NCBI GenBank assembly: GCA_964360255.1
Contig: CAYHVK010000010.1
Coordinates: forward strand, 1 to 64,000
Reading direction: 5' to 3'
Length of the DNA stretch: 64,000 nucleotides
DNA from: CAYHVK01 sp964360255
GTDB lineage: Bacteria > Bdellovibrionota > Bdellovibrionia > Bdellovibrionales > UBA1609
The notes beneath the pieces were generated by a model. The model did no database searches, was not told the DNA's origin, and saw only the letters and a list, made by a program, of their open reading frames with translations. Position numbers and translations under genes: made by a program. Below are positions 1-9,189 of the stretch, one piece after another. Each line of letters begins with the position of its first letter. Position 1 is the stretch's first letter.

Positions 1-2353
1 CTTGGGTCAACGCGCTTACGGAGTTGCGGTGGCTAGCCAAGTTTATTTTAGTAAACCACTTGAAGAGATTACGCTCCCAGAGGCGGCGATACTTGCTGGT
101 TTACCCAAAGCACCGTCGGCTTACTCTCCCCTTCATAACCCTAAGCGTGCGAAAGAGCGTCAGATGTACGTTCTCGGCCGCATGGTTGAAGAAGGCATGA
201 TCAATAAAGATGAATATAAAAAGGCTGTGCTTGAGCCGCTTAAAGTTTATGAAACAAAAGATTACTGGGGGCTCGCGCCTTTCTACTTAGAGACTATTCG
301 TCAAATGCTGATCGAGCGCCTCACCGAAGAGGTTGTTTCTGACAGTGGTATTCAAATTTACTCTTCACTGGATTTAAAAAAACAGGCCGTTGCAGCCGAA
401 CAAGTAAAATTGGGCCTTCGTGATTTAGATAAGCGCCAAGGTTATCGTGGACCGCTGAAGAAAATTGAATCTACTGAAGAAGTGGCGGCATTCTTATTAG
501 GTACCCGCAATAAACTTCTTGATGCCCAAGCTCCTTACAAAATGCTTATGCCTGACGGAACAATCCCAGAGTGGGGTCCGCTTAACTTAAGTGGAATTGA
601 TCCGGTACCGGCCAATGCGCCAAGCGATACGAAGCCCATGCCTTCACCTGTTTTACCTGCTTACATTCCCGTCGGGACTTTCTCGCAAGGTATCGTCACT
701 CGAGTGGATGATGTTCTTGGCTTAGTGTATGTGCGTTTCGCTGAAACAAAAGGGTTGATCGATCTTGAAACTTTGCAGTGGGCTCGTAAGCCCGATCCAT
801 CTATCGACAGTCGTTATGCTCCTGAAATTACAAAGCCAAGTACAATTTTGGCTAAAGGCGATGTGATTGAGATTCGAGTTCTCGGCAATGAGTTTTTATC
901 TCCCCGTTTAGATAAAAAAATTACTGAAATGAAAGCCGATCAAAATAAAAAGTTTAAAGGTAAAAATGCGAAACCGTTTGTGATGCCAAACGATTTCCCC
1001 AACTTTAAAGAGTATGCCAATATTCAGCTCGATCAAGAGCCGCTCACTCAGGCTTCTCTCATCGCTTTAGATCAACAAACCCAAGAAATTATTTCTCTCG
1101 TGGGTGGTTATGAATTCAGCGCGAACAATCAATTGAACCGTGCCATTCAAACCGTTCGTCAAACAGGCTCTTCATTTAAACCGTTCGTTTATTTATCGGC
1201 CCTTGATAAAGGTTTTAATCCGGCTTCGATGATTCTTGATGCGCCGATTGTTTTTGAAGAAGAGCAAGAGGTAGAGGGCTCAGACGATAAAGAAGCCATT
1301 ACAAAACGCTGGAAGCCAACGAATCACTCAAATAAATTTGAAGGCGATATTTTATTTAGAAATGCCCTCATTCAGTCTTTGAACGTTCCGAGTGTTAAGA
1401 TCATCGAGAAGATTGGCGTTTCTTGGGCGGCCGACTACGCTCGCCGTCTCGGAATTTTTAGTCCACTGAATATGGATTTCACTCTCGCACTTGGCTCATC
1501 GAGTGTGACTTTATATGAAATGACCAAAGGTTTTGCTCAAATCGGCAAACTGGGCCGTCGTATTCGCCCGATCATTGTGCATAAAGTTTTGGATAAAGAT
1601 GGCAAAGTCCTTCTTGAAAATTTAACTCTTGATGATCGCTTCACAAATGAAATGAAGCCTCACGAAGAAGATTTTGAGCTTCGTCGTGAAAATTATCTCG
1701 CCTGGCAGGCAGCTCAGCCTGAACCCATTACAAATGCTGACGGAACTGTAACGACTCCCGAGCCAGTGGCAGTGACGCTCCCGCACCCAACGACAGCTTC
1801 TGGTGCACCGGCGCGCAATCCTTCAAAAGAACCGCCGATCTTTTTTAAAGATCCAGATCAGTTGATTAAACCGCAAACGGCCTTCGTTTTGACTTCACTT
1901 CTTCAAGGTGTGGTTGAAGAGCGAGGCGGCACGGGCGCGGCTGCAAGATCTCTCGGCCGCCCCACAGCTGGTAAAACCGGTACAACGCAAAGTTATTACG
2001 ACGCCTGGTTCATTGGCTACACAGCCGATATCGCGACTGGAGTGTGGGTTGGATACGATCAAGAAAAATCTTTAGGACGAGGCGAGGTCGGTGGTCGCTC
2101 TGCATTACCGATTTGGCTCGAATATATGAAGGCTGCACATAAAGATTTACCGGTACGGGGCTTTTCTACACCTGAAGGTATTATTTTTTCTAGCTTAGAT
2201 AATGAAACTGGTCGACTTGCCTCTTCTAATTCTAAGGAAGTTGTGAGACAAGCTTTCGAGAGCGGCACGGAGCCGAAAGAGATTCAGGATGATGCATCCT
2301 CTTCTCCTTCAACTGAAACGCAAGACTTTTATAAGCAGGATCTGTCTGAGTGA
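1..2353 (+). CDS. mrcA: Penicillin-binding protein 1A (class A PBP), 5' end missing
   Basis: Bifunctional peptidoglycan synthase, periplasmic with an N-terminal membrane anchor that lies outside the window. About 783 residues are visible. The first ~75 are the end of the glycosyltransferase domain (conserved stretch around EAAILAGLPKAPS). The transpeptidase domain follows with all three motifs: the active-site serine in GSSFKP near visible residue 389, SLN near 459, and KTGTT near 657. An OB-like insert lies between the domains. A Pro/Thr-rich stretch (about 575-610) sits just before the KTG region. The frame is open to the window edge, so the leucine codon at base 2 is not the true start. 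The stop overlaps the GTG start of uvrA (GTGA), so the two are translationally coupled. Family assignment is secure; the exact paralogue is not. Confidence 0.93.
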   Translation, partial: LGQRAYGVAVASQVYFSKPLEEITLPEAAILAGLPKAPSAYSPLHNPKRAKERQMYVLGRMVEEGMINKDEYKKAVLEPLKVYETKDYWGLAPFYLETIRQMLIERLTEEVVSDSGIQIYSSLDLKKQAVAAEQVKLGLRDLDKRQGYRGPLKKIESTEEVAAFLLGTRNKLLDAQAPYKMLMPDGTIPEWGPLNLSGIDPVPANAPSDTKPMPSPVLPAYIPVGTFSQGIVTRVDDVLGLVYVRFAETKGLIDLETLQWARKPDPSIDSRYAPEITKPSTILAKGDVIEIRVLGNEFLSPRLDKKITEMKADQNKKFKGKNAKPFVMPNDFPNFKEYANIQLDQEPLTQASLIALDQQTQEIISLVGGYEFSANNQLNRAIQTVRQTGSSFKPFVYLSALDKGFNPASMILDAPIVFEEEQEVEGSDDKEAITKRWKPTNHSNKFEGDILFRNALIQSLNVPSVKIIEKIGVSWAADYARRLGIFSPLNMDFTLALGSSSVTLYEMTKGFAQIGKLGRRIRPIIVHKVLDKDGKVLLENLTLDDRFTNEMKPHEEDFELRRENYLAWQAAQPEPITNADGTVTTPEPVAVTLPHPTTASGAPARNPSKEPPIFFKDPDQLIKPQTAFVLTSLLQGVVEERGGTGAAARSLGRPTAGKTGTTQSYYDAWFIGYTADIATGVWVGYDQEKSLGRGEVGGRSALPIWLEYMKAAHKDLPVRGFSTPEGIIFSSLDNETGRLASSNSKEVVRQAFESGTEPKEIQDDASSSPSTETQDFYKQDLSE

Positions 2354-5301
2354 AAGAAATCCATCTTTGGGGCGTCAAACAAAATAATCTCAAGTCGATT
2401 GAGGTTAAGATCCCCATTGGTTCATTTACAGTTATTTGCGGGCCCAGCGGCTCGGGCAAAAGCTCTTTAGCTTTTGAGACTCTTTATGCTGAAGGCCAAC
2501 GTCGTTACATCGAAAGCCTTTCGAATTACACGAAGCAGTTTTTAAATAAAGCTCCGAAGCCAGATATTGAAGGCATATCAAATATTCCGCCCGCCATTTC
2601 TCTCGAGCAAAAAAACAGCGTGAAGTCTTCACGCTCAAGCGTCGGCACAACCACTGAGATTGTGGATTACTTGCGGTTGATGTTTGAGAAGCTGGGCAAA
2701 GCTTACTGCCCCACTCATAATACTCTACTTGAAAAATTACCACCGTCGGTTGCGACTATTCGCATTTTAGAAAATTTCAAAGGTAAGCGCGGTTATCTTT
2801 TAGTGCCCGTTCAGAAAACTTTGTTTTCTGCTCATGGCCGCAAAACATCTGAAAAAGACGATAAAAAATTACTCGCTCTTTTACTGCAAGATGGAATCTT
2901 GCGTATTTTTGTTCCGCATAAGCCGTCTCTATCGAAAGCTGATGCGAAGATGGCAACGAAGGTGACAGCAAGAATTAAGGCCGCTTTAAAAGGTAAAGCC
3001 GGAAAGAAAGCCGTCGCTGAAGAGATCGACGCAGCAGCAAAAACACCGGCAGTTGCTACGCTCACTGGTGATATTGTCGAACTCACACCGAAGACTCAAT
3101 TGCCTGATGATGACTTCTATATTGTTACAGATCGTCTCGCTTTCACCGAAGAAGATCGTGGTCGTATTGCAGATTCAGTCACCCAAGCTTATACGCAATC
3201 ATTAAAATATAATGCTCACTTGGCTTTTGCTAAAGCTGTTATTCTTACAACCGAAGGTGAGCGATATCTTTTAAGCGAAGAGAATTCATGTCATGTTTGT
3301 GGTTATCGCTTTCCTGAAATTCATTCGGCGCTTTTTAGTTTTAACTCGCCGGTTGGAGCTTGCGGCGACTGCAAAGGTTTCGGCAACATTCTAACGATCG
3401 ATGAAGCGAAAGTCGTACCAGATCCTAAACTCTCAGTCGCTCAAGGCGCCATCAAGCCCTTCGCTATGCCCAGCGCCGCGAAAGACAAGAAGCATCTTTT
3501 TAATTTCTGCAAAAAACTCGGAATCGACCTTCACACTCCTTGGGAAAGACTTCCAAAGAAACATCGCGATCTTTTATGGCGCGGTAACGATGACTTCTGG
3601 GGCGTGCTTGGATTATTTGAATATTTAGAGACAAAGAAATATAAAATGCACGTTCGCGTGTTCTTGTCTCGTCACAAAAGCCCAACCCTATGCCCGACCT
3701 GCAAAGGCTCTCGCTTAAAACCCGAAGCCCTGCAAGTGAAGGTAGTGGGACGCTCTATAGCGGAGTACTGCGCCTTTACGGTTCTAGACTTGCTCGAGAT
3801 TTTCAAGAAAATGAAACTCACTGAGTATGAAAAAGAAGTGAGTGCCGAACCTTACCGCCAAACAGTTTCTCGCCTGCAGTTCTTAGCTGATGTGGGCGTA
3901 GGTTACTTAACTCTCGATCGTCCAACAAAAACTTTATCTGGCGGAGAGTTTCAGCGCCTGAACTTATCGAACCAACTCGGCGTTGGGCTTTCACAAACTT
4001 TGTACGTCTTAGATGAACCTACAATTGGTTTGCATCCACGTGATAACGATCGCCTGATTTTAGTTCTTCATGCGCTCAATCAACTGGGCAATACTCTTGT
4101 AGTTGTGGAGCATGACCAAGACGTGATCAAGAATGCCTCTCACATTATTGAAATGGGCCCAGGTTCAGGTCGCGGCGGCGGCGAAGTGATGTTCTCTGGC
4201 GATTTAAAATCTTTCTACGACAATGATGATTCAATTACGGTTCCGTTCTTAACGGGTATTGAAGGTACGAAAAGTATAAATACAACTCGTGAGCCTCGTC
4301 ATGTGAATATTAGAAACTATCGCTATACACTCGAGCTCAATGGGTGCCGTGGTAATAATCTGAAAAATATTGACGTGAAGATACCGCTCCACCGTGTTGT
4401 GACAGTGACGGGCGTGAGTGGATCAGGCAAATCAACACTGATCAGTGACACTCTCTACCCGATTCTTGCTCGTCATTTAAATATTGAGTTTTTACCGGCA
4501 CATGTGTGCGATTCGGTGAAGGGCCTTGATCATGTACGCAACGTACTCTTTGTCGATCAAACGCCAATCGGTACAACCGCGAGAAGTAATCCCGTTACTT
4601 ACATGAAGATCTACGATGCCATCCGCAATGTGATGTCATCAACGGAAGATGCAAAAGCCGCTGGCTACGATGCTGGTGACTTCAGTTTGAACGTTGACGG
4701 TGGACGTTGCCCCGTTTGTCGTGGCCTCGGTGTTGAAATTATCGACATGATGTTTATGGATGATATTGAGATTCCTTGCGACACTTGCGACGGCAAGAAG
4801 TTTCGCCCAGAGATTCTTGAAATCAAATACCGAGACAAAAATATCACTGAAATATTGAATATGACTGTTTCTGAAGCCATGGATTTTTTTGTGGCTTACC
4901 CGAATATACGCAGGCCGCTTTCGCTTTTGCGCGAAGTGGGTCTTGATTATATTTCGCTTGGACAGTCGGCACGCACATTGAGTGGTGGCGAAAGTCAGCG
5001 TCTGAAAATCGCTCGTGAGTTCAATTCGACCAATCAAAAAGCCACTCTCTACATATTAGATGAGCCAACAACAGGTCTTCACTTCAGAGAAGTTCAGCTT
5101 TTAATGAGAGTTTTAAACCGTTTAGTCGATGCCGGCGGTAGTGTTCTGTTAATTGAACACAATATGGATGTGATCAGAAGTTCAGACTACATTATCGACT
5201 TAGGTCCTGAAGCTGGCGCAGGCGGCGGAACAATCGTCGCCGCAGGCACTCCAGAAGAAATAAAAAATAATCCAAAAAGCCTAACGGGCAAATATATTTA
5301 G
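2350..5301 (+). CDS. uvrA: Excinuclease ABC subunit A
   Basis: DNA-damage recognition ATPase of nucleotide excision repair, 983 aa against about 940 in E. coli. Two ABC modules are complete: Walker A GPSGSGKSS near residue 32 and GVSGSGKST near 690, signatures LSGGEFQR and LSGGESQR, Walker B LDEPTIGLH and LDEPTTGLH. Two zinc modules are visible, CHVC/CGDC near residues 314-341 and CPVC/CDTC near 788-813. The early motif after YCP, usually a CxxC-type cysteine pair, reads CPTHNT, so one cysteine is missing. A Lys/Ala-rich insert at about residues 190-240 lies in the region that normally contacts UvrB. Start is GTG, overlapping the mrcA stop. The intact zinc modules argue for a working UvrA; UvrB contact could differ. 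Confidence 0.93.
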   Translation: MKEIHLWGVKQNNLKSIEVKIPIGSFTVICGPSGSGKSSLAFETLYAEGQRRYIESLSNYTKQFLNKAPKPDIEGISNIPPAISLEQKNSVKSSRSSVGTTTEIVDYLRLMFEKLGKAYCPTHNTLLEKLPPSVATIRILENFKGKRGYLLVPVQKTLFSAHGRKTSEKDDKKLLALLLQDGILRIFVPHKPSLSKADAKMATKVTARIKAALKGKAGKKAVAEEIDAAAKTPAVATLTGDIVELTPKTQLPDDDFYIVTDRLAFTEEDRGRIADSVTQAYTQSLKYNAHLAFAKAVILTTEGERYLLSEENSCHVCGYRFPEIHSALFSFNSPVGACGDCKGFGNILTIDEAKVVPDPKLSVAQGAIKPFAMPSAAKDKKHLFNFCKKLGIDLHTPWERLPKKHRDLLWRGNDDFWGVLGLFEYLETKKYKMHVRVFLSRHKSPTLCPTCKGSRLKPEALQVKVVGRSIAEYCAFTVLDLLEIFKKMKLTEYEKEVSAEPYRQTVSRLQFLADVGVGYLTLDRPTKTLSGGEFQRLNLSNQLGVGLSQTLYVLDEPTIGLHPRDNDRLILVLHALNQLGNTLVVVEHDQDVIKNASHIIEMGPGSGRGGGEVMFSGDLKSFYDNDDSITVPFLTGIEGTKSINTTREPRHVNIRNYRYTLELNGCRGNNLKNIDVKIPLHRVVTVTGVSGSGKSTLISDTLYPILARHLNIEFLPAHVCDSVKGLDHVRNVLFVDQTPIGTTARSNPVTYMKIYDAIRNVMSSTEDAKAAGYDAGDFSLNVDGGRCPVCRGLGVEIIDMMFMDDIEIPCDTCDGKKFRPEILEIKYRDKNITEILNMTVSEAMDFFVAYPNIRRPLSLLREVGLDYISLGQSARTLSGGESQRLKIAREFNSTNQKATLYILDEPTTGLHFREVQLLMRVLNRLVDAGGSVLLIEHNMDVIRSSDYIIDLGPEAGAGGGTIVAAGTPEEIKNNPKSLTGKYI

Positions 5302-5361
5302 AAACACGTCGGGTCAGCTAGGCCTGTTCATTGAAAGCTATGAACCGACAGTCGCATAACA

Positions 5362-5508
5362 CATACAGACGACGGTCGCTATACCGCCCCAGCGGGAGGG
5401 GGGGCCCGGGCCGGTTATAGGACCGGGGGGGGATNNNNNNNNNNACGTTCGATATCCGGCACGAGCGATAGGTGGTGCCCGTGCCGGATATCGAACGTCG
5501 TCTGTATG
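5362..5508. repeat. Long inverted repeat interrupted by the N gap
   Basis: Bases 5445-5463 are the exact reverse complement of 5480-5498 (19 bp, 16-nt loop). Bases 5362-5374 are the exact reverse complement of 5496-5508 (13 bp). Joining 5374 to the first bases after the gap, with the shared ACG collapsed, gives a single 29-bp perfect stem. The simplest reading is one strong hairpin downstream of uvrA that the assembler broke, leaving spurious sequence at about 5375-5434. The right flank has no U-run, so a terminator role is possible but unproven. Confidence 0.65.
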
Positions 5509-5550
5509 CATAAATCTCAAGTGCTCTCATGCGGCCGCTTTGTTTCACAT

Positions 5551-5589
5551 CAGACTCACGTCTGCTCCGCTTTGTCTCAATCTGAGACA
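5551..5589. promoter_or_regulatory. Two short dyads upstream of the sigma-54 activator
   Basis: CAGAC-tcac-GTCTG (5551-5564) and TGTCTCA-atc-TGAGACA (5573-5589) are perfect inverted repeats with arms of 5 and 7 bp, nine bases apart. They share a GTCT/AGAC core and lie about 120-155 bp before the gene start. This is where an operator could sit, but no regulator is identified. Confidence 0.35.
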
Positions 5590-5707
5590 GCGTCAAACTT
5601 TTTCACACATTTTCAGATTTCGCTTTAAGTCTGTCGAAACTTTTGACGATAGATTTGCTGTGAACAGGACTGTCGAAGGTTTTGTTTACACTTTCAAAGG
5701 AGTATTC

Positions 5708-7258
5708 ATGATTAATTGGGATGAATTCGAGCACATACACGTGATTCGCAAACTCAAACACATTCTCCACTCATGGTGGAACATTGACATCGCATTCACT
5801 GATGAACGCGGTCAATTGCGTGGCCAAGATGCTACGGCAGCTAACTACTCTAACCCAGCTTGCCAACTTTTGTTCGCAAAAGAAGCCGCAACAAACTCTC
5901 TGACTGAGTTAGTAGTTAAGACGATCGAAGATCTTCGCATCTCAAATAACCGTTACTCAATTAAAAAATGGGATGCAGTTGGTTTCGACGTAGCGGTGAT
6001 TCCGATCACTATTGAAAATGAATTTATGGGCACAGTTGTGGCACTCGGTTTCTTAAAAGACAACTCAACGCCAAACCGCTTGAACGAAGTTCGTGAGCGC
6101 TTAGCCGCTTTCGGCGCTAGCAACGAGACCATCGGTGCAGCTCTTCCACGTATTAAAGCTATCGACGATGTAGATCGTGAACATTTCTTAGAACTCGTTG
6201 AACTCGTAGCTCAAGAAGTTGTGACTCTTCACTTAGAGATCACTTCACGTGAGAACCGCATTAAAGAATTAAACAAAGAGCTCGGCAGTCGTTATAAATA
6301 CGACAACATGATTGGTAAATCTAAGCCAATGCAAGATCTCTACTCATTACTTGATAAAATTAAGTCAGCTGATTCAACAGTGCTTGTTCAGGGTGAGAAC
6401 GGTACAGGTAAAGAATTGATCGCTCGCGCGATTCACTACAATTCTATGCGTAAAGACAAACCATTTATTATTCAAAACTGCTCGGCCTTCAATGATAACC
6501 TTTTGGAGTCTGAATTATTCGGTCACGTTAAAGGCTCATTCACGGGAGCTGTAAAAGACAAACGTGGTCTTTTCGATATGGCAGATAAAGGTACGTTCTT
6601 CTTGGATGAGATCGGTGATACGTCACCACAAATGCAAGTCAAACTCCTTCGCGTTCTTCAAGAAGGAACATTCACTCCGGTGGGTTCAGTTGAACCTAAG
6701 CGAGTGAACGTACGTGTATTAGCTGCAACAAACAAAAATCTTAAAGAGATGGTTGAGAACGGTACATTCCGTGAAGACTTATATTATCGCTTAAACGTAA
6801 TTAATCTTTTCGTTCCACCACTACGTGAGCGCAAAGAAGATATTCCGTTACTTGTAGACTTTTTCTTAGCTAAAACTGCCGAACAACACGGTAAAAAATT
6901 GCTTGTTAAGCGCGCCCTTGAAAAACTCTACGATTACGCATGGCCGGGTAACGTACGTGAACTTCAGAACGAGATCGAAAGACTTGTGGTGATTTCAGGT
7001 ACAGAAACTAAGCTTATGGCCGAGATGCTTTCGCCTAAGATTCTTGAGTCGAGCGATAAGAGTAAAATTCAAGGTAGCCGTATCCACGGTAAGTTGAAAG
7101 ATGCACTTGAAGAACTCGAGCGCGAACTCATCCGCGAAGGTCTTCGCCGCACAGGTTGGAATAAATCTAAGCTCGCAAAAGAGCTTGGCATCAGCCGCGC
7201 CGGTTTGATCATGAAGGTAGAAAAGTACGGCCTCGATAAGCGCAAGATGTTAAAATAG
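5708..7258 (+). CDS. Sigma-54-dependent transcriptional activator (NtrC family)
   Basis: AAA+ enhancer-binding protein that remodels sigma-54 RNA polymerase, 516 aa. The N-terminal ~200 residues form a sensory region resembling PocR/GAF-type ligand-binding modules, with no response-regulator receiver domain. The central AAA+ domain has Walker A GENGTGKE near residue 229, a sigma-54 contact loop reading GSFTGA near 276 instead of GAFTGA, and Walker B FFLDEIG near 297. A C-terminal Fis-type helix-turn-helix occupies about 484-516 (WNKSKLAKELGISRAGL). The start is ATG 5708 because AAAGGAG at 5696-5702 is well placed; the open frame upstream runs into the gap region. It is monocistronic, ending at a strong bidirectional terminator. 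The ligand is unknown. Confidence 0.9.
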   Translation: MINWDEFEHIHVIRKLKHILHSWWNIDIAFTDERGQLRGQDATAANYSNPACQLLFAKEAATNSLTELVVKTIEDLRISNNRYSIKKWDAVGFDVAVIPITIENEFMGTVVALGFLKDNSTPNRLNEVRERLAAFGASNETIGAALPRIKAIDDVDREHFLELVELVAQEVVTLHLEITSRENRIKELNKELGSRYKYDNMIGKSKPMQDLYSLLDKIKSADSTVLVQGENGTGKELIARAIHYNSMRKDKPFIIQNCSAFNDNLLESELFGHVKGSFTGAVKDKRGLFDMADKGTFFLDEIGDTSPQMQVKLLRVLQEGTFTPVGSVEPKRVNVRVLAATNKNLKEMVENGTFREDLYYRLNVINLFVPPLRERKEDIPLLVDFFLAKTAEQHGKKLLVKRALEKLYDYAWPGNVRELQNEIERLVVISGTETKLMAEMLSPKILESSDKSKIQGSRIHGKLKDALEELERELIREGLRRTGWNKSKLAKELGISRAGLIMKVEKYGLDKRKMLK

Positions 7259-7318
7259 AGAAGAGAAGGTACCTGATTAGAATTTAGAAATGTTCGAGGG
7301 CTTAAAACGCAAACGGAC

Positions 7319-7352
7319 AAAAAAGCCCAAGCTTAAAACGCTTGGGCTTTTT
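7319..7352. terminator. Bidirectional intrinsic terminator
   Basis: AAAAAGCCCAAGC and GCTTGGGCTTTTT form a 13-bp perfect stem with a 7-nt loop (7333-7339). It has A and T runs on opposite sides, so it can stop transcripts from the activator gene and from the convergent outer-membrane gene. Confidence 0.88.
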
Positions 7353-7356
7353 ATTT

Positions 7357-8157
7357 TTAGAAATAAAATGAAGCTTTTAACGAAGCCTTTTCGTTATCCA
7401 GAACTTTGCCGACTTCGGCTCCTAAGCGGAAAAATAAAAGATTCAAATTAAGACCGGCCTGAACCATCATACCTGTCACTTCTTCTTCTGAACTGCCTGA
7501 TGAAGTATATGACGGATCGAACACTGAGCCTTGGCTACTTGAAAGTTTGCCCTTCGCTTTGACTGAGCCAATATTGAAATAAGGCTCAAGTACGACAAAT
7601 TTCTTGCTCACTTGAAATAGTAAGCCCGTTACACTTTGTTCGTAATCAACGCTGGCATTTTGTGAAGAAATGGTTTGGCTCCAGCTCACTTCTGAAGAAG
7701 CGGCGTGAAGTTTAACCGCCATTTCAACCGGCATCTCCCAAAGATCTGTTGGAGTCCACTTCACAGCGAAAGAACCAGTTTTGAATTCCACATCTGAGTT
7801 TTTGATTTCAGGTAAGAAATTAATTTCTCCTGTGATTCCAAAAGGAAATGTCACGGCCCCAAATAGTGCTGCATGGGGAAGAGTATCAAATTCTGAACTG
7901 GCATCGATCTCTTTAGAGAGCTTATCGATTGAGTCTGATTTCGATCCGCCGGCAATTAAACCCACCTCGAATCCGAAGATGGTGCCGAGGCTTGAAGCTC
8001 CTGAAACAGCCACGTGCGAGTAGCCTGCACCGAATTCTTCGATGATGTCTTTGAACTCGCTTTCGCTGATATTGCCAAAACTGATGTCGGCCGCATTGGC
8101 CATAGAGAATGAGAATAATGCTGATAAAATCGCTAAAACTAATACCCGTATACGCAT
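7357..8157 (-). CDS. Predicted outer-membrane beta-barrel protein
   Basis: A 266-aa exported protein. It begins with a clear signal peptide (MRIRVLVLAILSALFSFS, cleavage expected after ANA). The rest alternates short amphipathic strands with Gly/Ser/Asp turns and ends with the aromatic tail SFYF typical of Omp insertion signals. No cysteines or catalytic motif were seen. GGGGGC six bases before the ATG is a usable ribosome-binding site. It is convergent with the sigma-54 activator and divergent from the nuclease. No specific family was recognised. Confidence 0.75.
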   Translation of the reverse strand: MRIRVLVLAILSALFSFSMANAADISFGNISESEFKDIIEEFGAGYSHVAVSGASSLGTIFGFEVGLIAGGSKSDSIDKLSKEIDASSEFDTLPHAALFGAVTFPFGITGEINFLPEIKNSDVEFKTGSFAVKWTPTDLWEMPVEMAVKLHAASSEVSWSQTISSQNASVDYEQSVTGLLFQVSKKFVVLEPYFNIGSVKAKGKLSSSQGSVFDPSYTSSGSSEEEVTGMMVQAGLNLNLLFFRLGAEVGKVLDNEKASLKASFYF

Positions 8158-8338
8158 TTAATGCCCCCGTTTGAGCTGAAAGTAATGGATTATCATTGTC
8201 TTATATATCGTGAGCGACACATTCAGCGTTGTCATCGTTAGGATTTCATTTAAGACCCTGATGAAGGTCTGGTTTTCAGGGCCCCCGTCTAGATATTTAG
8301 CCCCGCCTTGATAGCCTTTAGATATCAGACATTTAGGA

Positions 8339-9061
8339 TTGGTCTTTATTCTAGCGGGACTACTTGGTGGGGTCGGCATAAAACCGGCACAGGGAGCGAC
8401 ATTCCCGAAAAGCGGTTGTGATCAAGTTCTTTATAAAAAACTCTATACGGTTTGTTATTCAAAAAAACATCGCCAGGCTTTTTGGACTTCCCACGATCTG
8501 ACTCTTGAGAGTATTTCGGGCACTGCTCAACGAACGGATAGATTCAAGGCAGATCCAGATCTGGATGATCCCGTACTCCCTACTGATTACACACGCTCCG
8601 GATACGATCGTGGTCATCTAGTACCTGCTGGTGATATGAAACTGAATGGGCAAGCTATGGCTGATAGCTTCTTTATGAGTAATATGTCACCGCAGGTTCC
8701 GCAAATGAATCGCGGTCTCTGGAGCAGTTTAGAAAACACCTTACGTAAATGGGTGAAGCAGTTTGGTGATGCTTGGGTGATTACGGCTCCTGTTTTATAT
8801 AAGGGCCTACAAAAGCTTCCAAGCGGGGTTAGTATACCTACGCAGTACTACAAGATTGTGTATGTACCGAGCCAGAAGATGATGGCGGCATTTTTGGTTC
8901 CGAATATCAATACCACGGGCCATAACTTTTGGGATTACGTAACCTCGGTGGATAAAATCGAAGTTCTCACAGGCTTCGACTTCTACCACGAGCTCGACGA
9001 TGCATTAGAGAAAAAGCTCGAGAAGCAGGTGGCCGCGCCTTCAAAGTGGTCAATTTATTAA
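8339..9061 (+). CDS. Secreted DNA/RNA non-specific endonuclease
   Basis: Extracellular or periplasmic metal-dependent nuclease of the NUC1 (Serratia nuclease) family, about 240 aa. The hallmark catalytic motif YDRGHLVPAGD (DRGH) is present near residue 88, followed by the conserved region with SFFMSNMSPQVPQMN that carries the metal-binding Asn. A hydrophobic leader ending in AQG looks like a signal peptide but is short. The start is uncertain: an in-frame stop lies at 8312, no ATG follows before the leader, and the TTG at 8339 has TTAGGA directly abutting it. A secreted nuclease would suit degradation of prey or environmental nucleic acid; that role is inference. Confidence 0.88.
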   Translation: MVFILAGLLGGVGIKPAQGATFPKSGCDQVLYKKLYTVCYSKKHRQAFWTSHDLTLESISGTAQRTDRFKADPDLDDPVLPTDYTRSGYDRGHLVPAGDMKLNGQAMADSFFMSNMSPQVPQMNRGLWSSLENTLRKWVKQFGDAWVITAPVLYKGLQKLPSGVSIPTQYYKIVYVPSQKMMAAFLVPNINTTGHNFWDYVTSVDKIEVLTGFDFYHELDDALEKKLEKQVAAPSKWSIY

Positions 9062-9189
9062 AAACACTAGGAAATCACTGTCTAAAAATCTGACAGCGTA
9101 CGAAATTAATTCGTATTTCTTTTTTTCTCGACTGCTTACAATTTCGGATCATTAGAGCTCGCCATCTGTAATATAAGTGCTACACGAGT

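Larger units (their letters stand above)
5302..5707. other. Intergenic region with assembly gap and hairpins
   Basis: A 406-bp stretch without a supportable gene. It holds a 10-N gap (5435-5444) preceded by an extremely G-rich tract (about 5391-5434), inverted repeats (separate entries), a GCGGCCGC site at 5531-5538 and two small dyads at 5551-5589. The G-rich tract does not resemble the genome around it and may be low-quality contig-end sequence. The last 120 bases, A/T-rich and ending in AAAGGAG, look like a normal 5' region for the sigma-54 activator. CTGTCGAA occurs twice there, near 5632 and 5671. Confidence 0.7.

Noticed and set aside
5445..5540. Adaptor- or vector-like strings (GGCACGAG, NotI site) as proof of contamination
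   Set aside because: The strings are short and sit within a perfect hairpin that continues on both sides of the gap; contamination is possible but unproven.
5338..5596. Minus-strand open frames spanning the N gap
   Set aside because: They run through undefined bases and the G-rich artefact and have no coding character.
8158..8379. 73-codon minus-strand frame before the OMP gene
   Set aside because: No ribosome-binding site or signal; it overlaps the start of the nuclease.
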